Positions 9,028-18,719 are shown, counted from the first letter of the stretch. The stretch: 64,000 bases of DNA from Sutterella sp. (GCA_020025915.1 JAHHRH010000001.1:71543-135542); one strand, 5' to 3'. Numbers and translations are program-made. The notes: generated by a model from the letters alone, not told the origin.

Positions 9028-10110
9028 ATGTCCCAGACACAGGATTCTCGCATCCGTTTTGCTCAAATGACTGGAGTTGAGACTCCGATTCTCAATGCGC
9101 CCATGTCTGGAATTGCTACGCCAGCATTGGTGGCTGCTGTCTCTGAAGCGGGGGGGCTGGGTGTTATTCCTGCCACAGATCTCATGCCCGAACAGATTAT
9201 CGACTTTGCTAGCCAGGTAAAGGTGTTGACGCAACGTCCCTTCGCTATCAATCTTACCGTTCCAGATGATAAGCGATTAACGAATAAAGAGCATTTTTTA
9301 GGTTTTTGTGATGCAATTTCCATGTTACTCACGGAATTGGATCTGCCTGATGGTGCAGATGGCGAGTGGCTCAAATACTACGACATGGAAGGTAAGACGC
9401 GCCCAGACTTTTTCAAACAGTTTGAAGCGGCGTTGTCTGTTAAACCAGTTGCAATGATTTCATCCTTTGGCGGCTTCCGTGAACCAGAAGCGGAACGACT
9501 TGAAGAAGAAGGTGTTGTGAATATTGGGACGGCAACGACGTTAAGAGAAGCCAAGGTTCTGCGTGCGGCCGGTTGTCAAGCCATTATTGTGCAAGGGGCT
9601 GAAGCAGCAGGGCCAAGACTCTCGTTTGAAGATTCAGAGGATGCGATGGTTGGTTTGATGTCTTTAGTACCAGCTGCCGTGAAGGCAACAGGCTTGCCTG
9701 TGTTGGCTGCAGGTGGTATTGCGACTGCTGATCAATTACAAGGTCTTTTTGCGATGGGCGCGGCTGGTTCTGTCATTGGTACAGCGTTGTTGACGACTCA
9801 AGAGTCTGGGGCTGGCGAGGTACATCGTTATTACGCTGAGTCTGGTACCGCGGGCGACACGGTGATGACGCGTGTCTATAACGGCAGATTGAGTCGTGTC
9901 CTTCGTAATGGTCTGATTGAAGCGCTCGTAGATTACGAAGGTAAAACAGCTGGTTACCCGGCGCAATGGGCTTTGATGGGACCGTTACATCACCAAGCGG
10001 TTCGATTAGGCCGATTTGATCTTGCCATGTTGCCTTTAGGACAGTCTGCAGGGCGCAGTGCTTACCGTACCGTTAATGCCTGTCTTAAAGCGCTTTCTGT
10101 GGAGGAATAA
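9028..10110 (+). CDS. Nitronate monooxygenase (2-nitropropane dioxygenase family)
   Basis: FMN-dependent TIM-barrel enzyme that oxidises alkyl nitronates, generally read as detoxification of propionate-3-nitronate. 360 residues. N-terminal PILNAPMSGIATPALVAAVS matches the FMN-binding start of the barrel. GCQAIIVQGAEAAGPR near residue 187 contains the region that usually holds the catalytic His (QGxEAGGH); here the position reads PR rather than HR, so activity is not certain. The glycine-rich phosphate loops VLAAGGIATADQ and MGAAGSVIGTALL follow. ATG 9028 is preceded by GGAG. Single gene. Confidence 0.8.
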   Translation: MSQTQDSRIRFAQMTGVETPILNAPMSGIATPALVAAVSEAGGLGVIPATDLMPEQIIDFASQVKVLTQRPFAINLTVPDDKRLTNKEHFLGFCDAISMLLTELDLPDGADGEWLKYYDMEGKTRPDFFKQFEAALSVKPVAMISSFGGFREPEAERLEEEGVVNIGTATTLREAKVLRAAGCQAIIVQGAEAAGPRLSFEDSEDAMVGLMSLVPAAVKATGLPVLAAGGIATADQLQGLFAMGAAGSVIGTALLTTQESGAGEVHRYYAESGTAGDTVMTRVYNGRLSRVLRNGLIEALVDYEGKTAGYPAQWALMGPLHHQAVRLGRFDLAMLPLGQSAGRSAYRTVNACLKALSVEE

Positions 10111-10384
10111 ATTTCCATCAGGAACCTATAGGGTAGTTATAGTTTTTGACTAAATCCGTAGTAGTTTATGTCGCTTAAGGGGTTATTCCGAACTAACGAG
10201 AAATTTTTCTACAATATGGGATGCTTTTCCGTTATTCGAGAAATAATGAAAAATACAACGGGTTATCCTTTGCTAAATGCTCGTTGAAATTGATTTTTGC
10301 GTTGATTAGCATCAATTTAACAGAACTCGTTTACGGTTCTCTAGATCGGTAGGCGGGGTTCGATCAACTATCACGGAGGGGTCC

Positions 10385-11893
10385 ATGACCGAATCCAGTA
10401 TTGAAATTGGCGCCGTTTCCAACCGAGGAAAATTAATTACGCTGATCGCCGGCCCGATCTTGGGGCTCATAACCTTTTTCCTATTACCGGAGAGTTATAC
10501 CAATTCGACAGGGGCTGAGGTTCCATTTTCTTATGAAGGTCGAGCTTGCCTTGGTGTGACTGTTTGGATGGCTGTTTGGTGGTTTACTGAAGCATTGCCG
10601 ATTGCTGCTACCGCTATGTTGCCATTGGTCGCTTATCCGCTCTTGCAGATTACGACAGCTAAGGCAGCGATGTCTAATTACGCCTCTGGAACGATCTTCT
10701 TGTTCTTAGGGGGATTCTTGATCGCTGCCGGGATTCACCGTTGGCATTTAGATCGTCGTATTGCTCTGTTGACTTTAAAGTTTTTCGGCACGAAGCCTTC
10801 CCAAATGGTCATGGGCTTGATGTTCGCAACGGCTTTTTTGTCGGCTTGGGTGTCCAATACCGCGACGGCTGCAATGATGGTACCGATTGCCATCGCTGTG
10901 TTAGGAGTTGTCCGATCGACGCAAAAAAGTGAAGTGATTGGCAAAGATGAACGTAATTTCGGCATCAGTGTTTTGCTTTCTATCGCTTATGCCGCTTCAA
11001 TTGGTGGTATGGTCACGCTTATTGGTTCTCCCCCTAACGGGATTTATGCTCGTTTCATGCAGCAAACCTATGGCACCACTGTGAGTTTCACTGATTGGAT
11101 GATGTTAGGTCTTCCTGTGGCAATTTTGATGTTGCCTGCTACTTATATTCTCTTAACGAAAGTTCTTTTCCCTTGTCGTATAGATGGGATTCCTGGTGGT
11201 AAGGAGTGGGTGCGCAATGAGTTGCGTAAGCTCGGTAGCATGAGCCGCGGTGAAAAGATTGTTTTAGCTGTCTTCTTGTTGGCTGCTCTGTTGTGGATTT
11301 TTGGTCCCTTGATTCGAGATATTACGATTGATGGTGCCAAGCCTTTCAATGCCTTAAAGGACGAAACGATCGCTATGCTCGCTGGTCTCTTGCTCTTTAT
11401 CATCCCTGTTGATGCTCGTCGTGGTATTCACGCTTTAGACTGGTCGTCTGCGAAAGATGTGATTGCTTGGGACGTTCTTCTCTTGTTCGGCGGTGGTTTA
11501 ACCATGGCTGCAGCTTTACAGAGCACAGGTGCTGCCGCCTTGGTGGGGGCACAGGCTTCGGTATTGGCTGGTTTCGGCGAAGTTACCATGATGGCTGGTG
11601 TGGCTGCCTTAGTCACGTTTGCCACTGAAGTCACGTCAAATACGGCTTTGGCTGCTACGATGATGCCGTTGATTGCCGCCGCTGCTGATGCGCTCAAGAT
11701 AGATCCTTCGGGCTTGCTTGTTGCTACGGCTTTGGCTGCATCATGTGCATTTATGATGCCTGTTGCTACGCCGCCAAATGCGATCGTTTTTGGAACGGGG
11801 CGACTTCATATCGGTGACATGGTCAAAGCTGGTTTCTGGCTCAATATTTTGGGTGTGGTCATCATCACGATCGTATCGTCGATTCTTCTTTAG
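10385..11893 (+). CDS. DASS-family (SLC13) sodium/dicarboxylate-type transporter
   Basis: Secondary transporter of the divalent anion:Na+ symporter family, 502 residues, about 11-12 hydrophobic segments. Both family Ser-Asn-Thr signatures are present: SNTATAAMMVPIAIAV near residue 157 and TSNTALAATMMPLIAAAA near residue 417, followed by MPVATPPNAIVFGTG. Likely substrates are C4-dicarboxylates, citrate or related anions; sequence alone does not decide. ATG 10385 follows GGAGGGG. The 274-base leader upstream holds no gene I can support. Confidence 0.88.
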   Translation: MTESSIEIGAVSNRGKLITLIAGPILGLITFFLLPESYTNSTGAEVPFSYEGRACLGVTVWMAVWWFTEALPIAATAMLPLVAYPLLQITTAKAAMSNYASGTIFLFLGGFLIAAGIHRWHLDRRIALLTLKFFGTKPSQMVMGLMFATAFLSAWVSNTATAAMMVPIAIAVLGVVRSTQKSEVIGKDERNFGISVLLSIAYAASIGGMVTLIGSPPNGIYARFMQQTYGTTVSFTDWMMLGLPVAILMLPATYILLTKVLFPCRIDGIPGGKEWVRNELRKLGSMSRGEKIVLAVFLLAALLWIFGPLIRDITIDGAKPFNALKDETIAMLAGLLLFIIPVDARRGIHALDWSSAKDVIAWDVLLLFGGGLTMAAALQSTGAAALVGAQASVLAGFGEVTMMAGVAALVTFATEVTSNTALAATMMPLIAAAADALKIDPSGLLVATALAASCAFMMPVATPPNAIVFGTGRLHIGDMVKAGFWLNILGVVIITIVSSILL

Positions 11894-11938
11894 CGATATT
11901 TAAGCGATAAAAACCGCAGTTTTGGTTTGGCGTTTTAC

Positions 11939-12342
11939 TCAACCGTGATATCCGCTAACACTAACCTCTAGTATCTGACATCTCAGGCTTATCGGAATCC
12001 CTTTTAGTTCAACGTCGCCAAGAGACTCCTGAATGAAGGCGTACCTCATAGCCCGTTTTACGAGAGGTACGCTATTTTTTAGGAGCAAAACCTCTGCGCG
12101 GACTTTCTGGAGTTTTGCTCGCAAACGAGCAGTTTCTGCTTGTTCAGCGGTTACAGAATCGTGATTGTCTGCCATGGCTTGAAGTATTCCCGCACGATAC
12201 TGTTTAACCCAACTGTGCAAAGTCTTAGGGCTTACATTGAGCTCTTCAGCCACAGAGGTTGCAGGACGATGTTCGTCCACAACTAGCTTTTGGCTGCGTT
12301 GATGCGAAAATCTTTGGTGTAGATACGACGTGAAAAGGTCAT
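11939..12342 (-). pseudogene. IS3-family transposase relic (OrfA with start of OrfB)
   Basis: Minus-strand remnant starting at ATG 12340-12342 (GGAGAG upstream), reading MTFSRRIYTKDFRINAAK. Then an A-run loses the frame (4 A; 5 would fit) before DEHRPATSVAEELNVSPKTLHSWVKQY, a helix-turn-helix of IS3-family OrfA. The frame continues into MRYAFIQESLGD and ILEVSVSGYHG, the first part of an OrfB, then stops at 11939. The catalytic DDE domain is absent. Just outside the start, a terminal-looking palindrome (CTGATAG/CTATCAG around GCCC/GGGC, about 12355-12395) may be the old element end. Confidence 0.75.
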
Positions 12343-12466
12343 TTAAAAAGCTCTCCTGATAGACAGTATTGTGCCCTAACTGGGCATTGCTATCAGATCC
12401 ATTTTTCGTACCCTCATTCCAAATTTTAGAAATCGCCCACTACCGAACGGTACGGTGGATGGTGTG

Positions 12467-12498
12467 AAAGGAGGCGTGGAAACTAACTCCACGCCTCC
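12467..12498 (-). terminator. Terminator after lrgB
   Basis: GGAGGCGTGGA (12470-12480), loop of seven, TCCACGCCTCC (12488-12498), followed on the minus strand by a short TTTC. It begins 17 bases after the lrgB stop. Confidence 0.7.
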
Positions 12499-12514
12499 TA
12501 CTCGATGTATCTGA

Positions 12515-13249
12515 TCACATGCCTAAAGCTTCCATCAGGGGGAAAGCAATGAGTGGCGCGAGAAATGCGGTGATAATCCCGGTGAGCCCCATAGCTAAGC
12601 CTGAGAAGGCTCCAGCACGGTTGGAGATCTGAAAAGCGGTGCTAGTACCCATACCGTGAGCAGAAAGTCCAAGTGATACACCGCGAACAGGATCAGACGT
12701 AATCCGACAAAGATTAAAGAGTGGGCGACCGACAATAGAGCCAAAAATCCCTGTAATGACAACAAGGCAAGCCGTTAAATCTGCGCGCCCTCCCATAGCT
12801 TCAGAGACGCCCATAGCAATCGGTGTCGTCACCGATTTCGGAATCATAGAAATCATTGTTTCTGGGCTCAAACCAAATAGCCATCCAAAGAGAACGACCG
12901 AGACAATGGCTGTAAAACTGCCCGCAAGTAATCCTGCAGTCAGGGGCAACCATAGCTCTACGAGTTTCTGACGTTGCTCAAAGAGCGGAACGGCTAATAC
13001 AACTGTTGCTGGACCTAATAAAAAGTGAATGAAGTTCGCGCCAGCAAAATACTGTTGGTAAGGAATGTCGAAGATAAGCAGAACAGCGATCAGACTAACG
13101 ACAGCCACAATAATCGGTGTGGCAAAGGGGTTGTATTGAGTACGACGATATAGGTATTGGCCACCAATATACGCGACTAAAGTCAGGGCTAGCCACAACG
13201 CTGGATTGCTCATTAGGGGGGGGAGCACGTCGTGTAGAGATTGATTCAT
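12515..13249 (-). CDS. lrgB: LrgB-family inner-membrane protein
   Basis: 244-residue hydrophobic protein of the LrgB/CidB family. It has about six to seven membrane segments and the family's GSIVGRPLFNLCRI and GLSAHGMGTSTAFQ blocks in the C-terminal half. LrgAB was first described as an antiholin-like pair modulating murein hydrolase release and autolysis, and later work on homologues points to pyruvate or short acid transport. Directly follows lrgA with a 3-base gap, so the two form one unit. Confidence 0.88.
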   Translation of the reverse strand: MNQSLHDVLPPLMSNPALWLALTLVAYIGGQYLYRRTQYNPFATPIIVAVVSLIAVLLIFDIPYQQYFAGANFIHFLLGPATVVLAVPLFEQRQKLVELWLPLTAGLLAGSFTAIVSVVLFGWLFGLSPETMISMIPKSVTTPIAMGVSEAMGGRADLTACLVVITGIFGSIVGRPLFNLCRITSDPVRGVSLGLSAHGMGTSTAFQISNRAGAFSGLAMGLTGIITAFLAPLIAFPLMEALGM

Positions 13250-13252
13250 GAA

Positions 13253-13606
13253 TTATTTCCTTTCGCGGTGGATGAGTTTTTCAACGAAGATGATGGTGTA
13301 TGCCGTCACTAACATAGCTACCAAAGTCGAAAGAACGAGGACTGCGGCGATCCCAACCCCTTCTTTTAAAAACAAGTCGCCATATTGCATAACGCCGACG
13401 CCTGCTGGAACGAAGAGAAGAGATAGATTCGAGAGAAGGCCGCCTGCAGTCGGACGAATGTGATCGATCAGGTTATCTTTCAGAAAAAAAGCAAAAAGCA
13501 TGAGTATCATGCCGATAACGGGACCAGGCACAGGAATACCAGTGAAGCGGCTGATGAATTCACCGATGACCTGGAAGGCGAGAATAAGTGAAATGGCTGA
13601 AAGCAT
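13253..13606 (-). CDS. lrgA: LrgA/CidA-family holin-like membrane protein
   Basis: 117 residues, four predicted membrane segments. The family block FTGIPVPGPVIGMILMLFAF near residues 20-40 is followed by a short cytoplasmic loop and a second pair of segments (SNLSLLFVPAGVGVMQY). It is the holin-like half of the lrgAB pair. First gene of the unit; start ATG 13604-13606. No LytSR-type regulator is adjacent. Confidence 0.88.
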   Translation of the reverse strand: MLSAISLILAFQVIGEFISRFTGIPVPGPVIGMILMLFAFFLKDNLIDHIRPTAGGLLSNLSLLFVPAGVGVMQYGDLFLKEGVGIAAVLVLSTLVAMLVTAYTIIFVEKLIHRERK

Positions 13607-13738
13607 GGAAAACCTGCCGTAAAATGTTCAGAACAAATTCTTCAAAACGAATTTGCAAAAGTTGAGTTGTTGATTTTGTCACCATGAAGCATGTTATGGG
13701 GGCATTAGGGTTTGACCTAGGTTAGGAAAGTTGAAGAA

Positions 13739-13969
13739 ATGACACGAGAATTTCAAATTAGAGGGGAATTAATCACCCTTGATGCGCTTTTAAAGGTACT
13801 CGGTATCGCTGATTCAGGTGCGCAGGCCAAAGCAATGATTGCCGACGGACTGGTGAAGGTTGATGGTGAGGTCGAACTACGTAAAACGCGCAAGCTTCGC
13901 GGTGGTGAGCTTGTCCAACTTGACGGTGTTGAAATTACGGTGAAACCCGATCCTGCCTACGTTAAGTAA
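13739..13969 (+). CDS. Small S4-domain RNA-binding protein (YbcJ family)
   Basis: 76-residue protein made of one S4 RNA-binding domain: ITLDALLKVLGIADSGAQAK, then MIADGLVKVDGEVELRKTRK and the closing LRGGELVQLDGVEI strands. E. coli YbcJ has the same size and layout; members are thought to bind structured RNA, possibly ribosomal, but no clear function is known. ATG 13739 is preceded by GAAGAA. Single gene ending in a strong terminator. Confidence 0.85.
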   Translation: MTREFQIRGELITLDALLKVLGIADSGAQAKAMIADGLVKVDGEVELRKTRKLRGGELVQLDGVEITVKPDPAYVK

Positions 13970-13976
13970 GGGCAAA

Positions 13977-14009
13977 CAAAAAAGGGACTGTTTTAAACAG
14001 TCCCTTTTT
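13977..14009. terminator. Bidirectional terminator between the S4 gene and fadD
   Basis: A-run, GGGACTG, AT-rich loop, CAGTCCC, T-run, between convergent genes. Confidence 0.88.
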
Positions 14010-14026
14010 GCTAAGCAGGCATCGTA

Positions 14027-15709
14027 TTACTTGATGTCTTTCAGTTCACGACGAAGAATTTTACCAACGGCCGTCTTTGGGAGAGAATCCACAAAGATGA
14101 TTTCGCGAGGCATTTTGTAGCCAGTTAATTGCGTACGGCAATACTTCTTCACATCATCAGCTGTGAGACTCGGATCCTTACGAACGATCACAGCTTTCAC
14201 GGTTTCGCCTGACTTGGCGCTCGGTACGCCGACGACACCAACTTCTAACACGCCAGGCATGGAAGCGATAACGTTTTCAACTTCATTCGGATAGACGTTG
14301 AAACCAGACACCAGAATCATGTCCTTCTTACGGTCAGTAATGGTGATGCAACCGCGCGTATCCATGTGACCAACGTCGCCCGTACGAAGCCAACCATCAC
14401 GCAAAACAGCGGCAGTTTCTTCAGGTTTATTCCAGTAACCCTGCATGACCTGAGGACCGCGAACACAAATCTCACCCGTAAATTCCGGAATACGATCTGG
14501 AGATGGGCAACGGCCGAGATCTTTGAAGCCTTCGCCACGAATCGTCACTTCTGTGGATGGAATGGGTACCCCAACAGAACCATCCCACGGTGCGTTCGGG
14601 ATGTTGCCGCAGACGCCAGGAGAGCACTCAGTTAGGCCGTAAGCTTCGAGGATATTGCAGCCGGTTTGAGCCTTCCAACGTTCGGCGATGGTACGCTGAA
14701 CTTGAGAGCCGCCACCCGCTGTTACCTTCAAACGGGTGAACTTATGCGAACAGAAAATCTTGTTGTTCAGCATCGCGGCAAAGAGCGTATTGACACCGAC
14801 GATGATCGAGAAGTCCCACTTAATACATTCTTTCGCCAGACCATCGATATCGCGCGGATTCGTAATCAAAACCATTGTCGCAGCAAACTGCGTGAAGGCT
14901 AAGGTCGCACAAAGCGAGAAGATGTGGTAGAGCGGTAAAGCTGTCATGGCGACTTCTTCACCTTCCTTGAAGCTACTAGCAAGCCAGCAACCCACCTGCT
15001 GCATATTGGCGAGCAAATTACGGTGTGTCAGAATGGCGCCCTTAGCAACCCCTGTTGTTCCACCGGTGTATTGCAAGAAGGCAATGTCCGTGGTCTTAAT
15101 GGTATGAGGTTGGAAGCCTTGCTGGCGCCCCTTTGCAAGGGCATCGTTGAAATTAACTGCGTGCGGAAGATGGTAGGCAGGCACCATCTTTTTAACGCGA
15201 CGCACGACAAAATTCACTAATGTGCGCTTAAAGAAGGGGAAAAGGTCACCGACACCTGTGGTGATAATGTGTTCACATTTGGTGCCTTCTAGAGCGTTTT
15301 GGAGCGTTTTAGCGAAGTTTTCAATGATAACAATCGCTTTTGCTTCTGAATCACGCAACGTGGCATTAACTTCACGAGACGTGTAGAGCGGATTGATGTT
15401 GACAACGACCATGCCAGCGCGAAGGCAGGCAAACATAGCAACCACATACTGCAACAAGTTTGGCATCATGATGGCGACACGGTCGCCAGGTTGAAGGCCG
15501 AGACTCTGGAGGTAAGCTGCGAAGTCCTTTGTTAAGGTAGCTGTGTGACTATAAGTCAGATCGCATCCCATATTGGTGTAACCAACGTTGTTCGGATAGC
15601 GAGCAGCAATTTTATCAAGAACGGCGGGAATGCTAGCGTAGCGATCAGGATCGATTTCGTGTGGACAACCAGCAGGATAAGAGTCAAACCAGGGGAAAGT
15701 TTGTGTCAT
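14027..15709 (-). CDS. fadD: Long-chain fatty acid--CoA ligase FadD
   Basis: Activates fatty acids to acyl-CoA through an acyl-adenylate; membrane-associated, entry to beta-oxidation and lipid re-use. 560 residues, as in E. coli. The AMP-binding P-loop YTGGTTGVAKGA is near residue 215. Next are the A-motif EAYGLTECSPGV near residue 352, the GWLRTGDVG block near 437, and the C-terminal hinge plus catalytic Lys in PKTAVGKILRREL. Stands alone; no other beta-oxidation gene is in the window. Confidence 0.93.
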   Translation of the reverse strand: MTQTFPWFDSYPAGCPHEIDPDRYASIPAVLDKIAARYPNNVGYTNMGCDLTYSHTATLTKDFAAYLQSLGLQPGDRVAIMMPNLLQYVVAMFACLRAGMVVVNINPLYTSREVNATLRDSEAKAIVIIENFAKTLQNALEGTKCEHIITTGVGDLFPFFKRTLVNFVVRRVKKMVPAYHLPHAVNFNDALAKGRQQGFQPHTIKTTDIAFLQYTGGTTGVAKGAILTHRNLLANMQQVGCWLASSFKEGEEVAMTALPLYHIFSLCATLAFTQFAATMVLITNPRDIDGLAKECIKWDFSIIVGVNTLFAAMLNNKIFCSHKFTRLKVTAGGGSQVQRTIAERWKAQTGCNILEAYGLTECSPGVCGNIPNAPWDGSVGVPIPSTEVTIRGEGFKDLGRCPSPDRIPEFTGEICVRGPQVMQGYWNKPEETAAVLRDGWLRTGDVGHMDTRGCITITDRKKDMILVSGFNVYPNEVENVIASMPGVLEVGVVGVPSAKSGETVKAVIVRKDPSLTADDVKKYCRTQLTGYKMPREIIFVDSLPKTAVGKILRRELKDIK

Positions 15710-15863
15710 GGCTATGTGGGTGATGAATTTCGTTCGAATACATATTTGGCGGCGACATCAATGAGGCTGTTTCTCATGAATTGCATGCAAGCCACGCGCC
15801 AACTATTAAGTTTAGCGAGATAAAGCGTATGAAACGAGTATAAAAATCAGTATTAATACCCAG

Positions 15864-15901
15864 AAAAAAGAAAAAGCCCCCACTTTTGGAGGCTTTTCTT
15901 T
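15864..15901 (-). terminator. Terminator after hemG
   Basis: AAAGAAAAGCCTCC and GGGGGCTTTTTCTTT arms on the minus strand, 16 bases after the hemG stop, ending in a T-rich run. Confidence 0.75.
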
Positions 15902-15916
15902 GAGTCTAAAGCTTTG

Positions 15917-16456
15917 TTAGGCTTCAAGCGTCAAGCAATGACGAGCATATTCTTCAACGGCATCCCAATCCGTGTAGTCAATCACGGCGGTCATTTCCGT
16001 CGGGCCCTTCGTCATCTTCATGATCATCTGAATAAGCTTGGCGTCGATCCAGTTCCAGTTCGGGTAGTCAACCTTACCGGCGAAGCACTTCACATCCTTT
16101 GGATGCCAAGGATTGTTTTCCAAGAACTTGCGGCAGTATACGTTACCTTCCGGCGTAGCCTTTGCCGGATTACGAGCGATCACGGTGACGTTGAAGAAGC
16201 TGTTGGGCTTGGCATCAAGCACAGACTTCCACTTGTTCACGAAAGCAAGGAAGTCCTTACGGAACTTACCATAAAGAACAGGTGCGCCAGCGATGACCAG
16301 GTCATACTTGTTCCAATCAATCCCTTCACGGTCAGCTTCGAGCACATGCATCATGTCAGCCTGATTGCCTTCAGCGATGATGGTTTCCCAAATGCGGCGG
16401 GCAATACGAGCGGTATGGCCGGAGCGGCTATCGTAAACGACGAGCACCGTCTTCAT
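15917..16456 (-). CDS. hemG: HemG-type protoporphyrinogen IX dehydrogenase (flavodoxin fold)
   Basis: Oxidises protoporphyrinogen IX to protoporphyrin IX with FMN, passing electrons to quinone; penultimate step of haem synthesis. 179 residues, E. coli HemG about 181. The flavodoxin phosphate loop YDSRSGHTARIAR is at residues 8-20, then VIAGAPVLYGKFRKDF. The family-specific stretch NPAKATPEGNVYCRKFL, the following NPWHP and a WIDAKLIQMIMKMTKGPTE block match the HemG long-chain insertion rather than ordinary flavodoxins. The last enzyme of the pathway, hemH, is also in this window but 29 kb away and on the other strand. Confidence 0.88.
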   Translation of the reverse strand: MKTVLVVYDSRSGHTARIARRIWETIIAEGNQADMMHVLEADREGIDWNKYDLVIAGAPVLYGKFRKDFLAFVNKWKSVLDAKPNSFFNVTVIARNPAKATPEGNVYCRKFLENNPWHPKDVKCFAGKVDYPNWNWIDAKLIQMIMKMTKGPTEMTAVIDYTDWDAVEEYARHCLTLEA

Positions 16457-16647
16457 GTTTATTCTCCAAAAGGGTCTGTCAGCACGTGCATAACACGGCT
16501 TGAAAAAATGTGATTGATGAGTGTGATTTGACAGGTCTTTCTCACTCTGTCGAGTATTTTAACTGAGGCTTTATTGCGATTAGCTTAAACCTTATAGTGG
16601 ATGAAGTGAAGTTTACGGGTAAAACCTGATAAATTTTTAAAAATCAG

Positions 16648-16656
16648 TGGTACAAT
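16648..16656 (+). promoter_or_regulatory. Extended -10 promoter upstream of infA
   Basis: TGGTACAAT (16648-16656), an extended -10 with a weak -35 (GATAAA 16628-16633) 17 bases upstream. It lies about 108 bases before infA. The stretch 16457-16763 holds no other gene; a CAGCC/GGCTG palindrome sits at about 16671-16683 in the leader. Confidence 0.5.
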
Positions 16657-16763
16657 CACGCACTTATGACAGCCAATGGCTGTTGAAGATTGATGATTAG
16701 CTGTACCTCGTTTTTATCGCCAATAATATGCGTTTTGGGGACAGCAGACTACTATGGAAGAAT

Positions 16764-17021
16764 ATGGCAAAGGAAGATCTCATTGAGATGTCGGGCCAGG
16801 TGCTTGAAGTCCTGCCCGATGCCCGCTATCGCGTTAAGCTCGACAACGGTCATGAATTGGTGGCTTACACCAACGGTAAGATGCGTAAGCATCACATCCG
16901 CATTCTCGCGGGTGATAAGGTTTCTCTTGAACTCTCACCGTACGACTTGACCAAGGGCCGCATCACCTTCCGTCACATTGAAGGTCGTCCGCCCGCTGCC
17001 GCTGCTGCTCGTCGTCGTTGA
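16764..17021 (+). CDS. infA: Translation initiation factor IF-1
   Basis: Single OB-fold protein that binds the ribosomal A site during initiation. The start is [13 protein letters not shown] at 16764, preceded by GGAAG; an upstream in-frame start at 16728 would add 12 unconserved residues. The conserved core runs through [24 protein letters not shown] and [10 protein letters not shown]. It has 85 residues against 72 in E. coli, the difference being an Ala/Pro/Arg tail ([12 protein letters not shown]). Such longer IF-1 forms are typical of Betaproteobacteria. Single gene with its own terminator; another infA copy elsewhere in the genome is possible. Confidence 0.95.
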   Translation: MAKEDLIEMSGQVLEVLPDARYRVKLDNGHELVAYTNGKMRKHHIRILAGDKVSLELSPYDLTKGRITFRHIEGRPPAAAAARRR

Positions 17022-17037
17022 TAGCCCAGTGAATATA

Positions 17038-17077
17038 AAGAAAAAGCCCCTCGATTTGTGCGATGGGCTTTTTCTTT
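17038..17077. terminator. Bidirectional terminator between infA and the cdsA-like gene
   Basis: AAAGAAAAAGCCC(CTCG) and (CGAT)GGGCTTTTTCTTT arms around ATTTGTG, between convergent genes. Confidence 0.85.
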
Positions 17078-17081
17078 AGGC

Positions 17082-18053
17082 TTAGAACGTGTCTTTATAG
17101 AGGATAAAGAACGTAATCGTGAGGTGGTAAAATACCGGCGCTGCGAATGTCAATGGCGCGAGTCGAGCCAAAGTACCACGAGTGATGTACAGGTCGCTTT
17201 CGCTAGCGAGTCTAGCTGCACCCATGCTACGACGCACTGCATTAATTACCATGTCACCCAACACGCAGGAAATGGCAATGGCGATGGCCATCAATACGGC
17301 CTGCCAAGCACGGAAAGGCGTGATCCAGAACATGGCGGCACCCGCAAGAATCCCGCAGAAAGAACCAATCAACGTTCCTTTAATGGTGCGGTTGGTGTTG
17401 AAATTCAGGCTCTTGCCACCGAAGAACGAGCTTGCAATACTAGATGCAAGGTCGCAGACAAAGACAACAAGCAAGAAGAATAACAACATCAGGGGGCCTG
17501 AAGAGTTATAGCGCGTGTAATCCAACATGGCGATAGCAGGTGCATGGCTGACGCAGAAAACGCAAAGCATAATGCCCCACTGAACCTTGGCTACACGCTC
17601 AAGGTAGCGTTCCGTGTCCTTGGAGATGGCCATGATGACGGGTAGCGCCAAGAACAAATACGTCGGAATGAAAAGGGTCATAAAGTAGGAAAGCTCAAAC
17701 CCAATTAACGCGTATTGAACCGGAATAGCAATGTAAAAAGCCACAACCAAAGCGTGATGGTCTGTGGGTTTTGTGGGGGTGATTGCGATGAATTCTCTTA
17801 GCAAGAAGAAGCTGATCAATGCAAAAAAGACCAAAAGTGTTGCTTGGCCAAGCGCAAAGGCAATGGCGAAAACAGCAATCAGCCACCAGGACATACGAAC
17901 GCGTGCGTTAACAGCAAGTAGACGTGCACGTTGTTCGGCGGAGTCACTGCGCTTCAGTGACCAGGCAGAATAAAAAGTACCGATTGCAGCTAAGAGTAAG
18001 AGGCCTACGAACAAAATGACATAGGCTTCCTGGATCGTAAAACCGAGTCTCAT
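17082..18053 (-). CDS. CdsA/YnbB-like membrane protein with eroded catalytic signature
   Basis: 323-residue protein with about eight hydrophobic segments, resembling the E. coli YnbB branch of phosphatidate cytidylyltransferases. [15 protein letters not shown] and [16 protein letters not shown] are at the places of the family's Asp-containing and GD...KR blocks. The C-terminal signature that normally reads PGHGG-LLDR-DS is [11 protein letters not shown] here (residues 289-300), although the closing APVFY is kept. Key acidic and His residues are therefore missing. It starts inside the end of the plsC-like gene (ATGA overlap at 18050-18053), so the two proteins probably still act together in phospholipid handling. 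Family membership is fairly sure, enzyme activity doubtful. Confidence 0.7.
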   Translation of the reverse strand: MRLGFTIQEAYVILFVGLLLLAAIGTFYSAWSLKRSDSAEQRARLLAVNARVRMSWWLIAVFAIAFALGQATLLVFFALISFFLLREFIAITPTKPTDHHALVVAFYIAIPVQYALIGFELSYFMTLFIPTYLFLALPVIMAISKDTERYLERVAKVQWGIMLCVFCVSHAPAIAMLDYTRYNSSGPLMLLFFLLVVFVCDLASSIASSFFGGKSLNFNTNRTIKGTLIGSFCGILAGAAMFWITPFRAWQAVLMAIAIAISCVLGDMVINAVRRSMGAARLASESDLYITRGTLARLAPLTFAAPVFYHLTITFFILYKDTF

Positions 18054-18664
18054 GGTTGGGCCAACGAAATGATTGCGTTACGGGCGCGTTCGAGGAAGTC
18101 ATCCTTCAGATCGTCCGGGGAATGTTCAAGAGGTTCACCGAAGCGAATAGAGCAGACGGTGGGCACGGGGAGTAGAACCCCTTTGGGCATGGCTCGATGC
18201 AAGTTTTCAATATAGACTGGAATCAGCTCCACTTGAGGAAATTCCTTCATCAAGCGCCAAATACCTGATTTGAAGTTGCTCGGCAACGGCTGAGGGCGAC
18301 GTGTCCCTTCTGGGAAAATAATCAGAGAAGAGCCTTCTTGTAAAGCTTGACGTAATGGATCAAGTGGGTTGCTGTGTTCAGTACGACGACGGTCGACAAG
18401 CACGACATTGAGCTCTTCTAAAGCGATGCGACGACGAAGAACGCCTTTTTCCCAATAGTCTTTGGCTGCAACAGGACGAACGAATGGCCGTAATTGTGGC
18501 GGCAAAGAAGCCCAAATGACAATAGTGTCAAGATGGCTAGTGTGATTTGCGAAATAAATACGCTGCTTGGAAGATGGGGCGCAACCCTGCCAATGCGGGT
18601 AGGCGCCAACAAGTAGCCTAGTGAGCCACACAATGGGCGTCATTAGTTTGAACGATTTGAACAC
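18050..18664 (-). CDS. PlsC-type 1-acylglycerol-3-phosphate O-acyltransferase
   Basis: 204 residues, a membrane-bound acyltransferase that makes phosphatidate. The catalytic NHTSHLD (HX4D) is at residues 40-46 and the glycerophosphate-binding FPEGTR near residue 118. A hydrophobic N-terminal segment ([12 protein letters not shown]) suits membrane anchoring. It is shorter than E. coli PlsC (245). Overlaps the cdsA-like gene by 4 bases, a coupling often seen for such pairs. Could also act on lysophospholipids or another acceptor; sequence does not settle this. Confidence 0.85.
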   Translation of the reverse strand: MFKSFKLMTPIVWLTRLLVGAYPHWQGCAPSSKQRIYFANHTSHLDTIVIWASLPPQLRPFVRPVAAKDYWEKGVLRRRIALEELNVVLVDRRRTEHSNPLDPLRQALQEGSSLIIFPEGTRRPQPLPSNFKSGIWRLMKEFPQVELIPVYIENLHRAMPKGVLLPVPTVCSIRFGEPLEHSPDDLKDDFLERARNAIISLAQP

Positions 18665-18719
18665 GGTGCGTTCCTGTGTAGATGAATCTATTCATTATAA
18701 ACCGCTGGGCTAGACGGCA

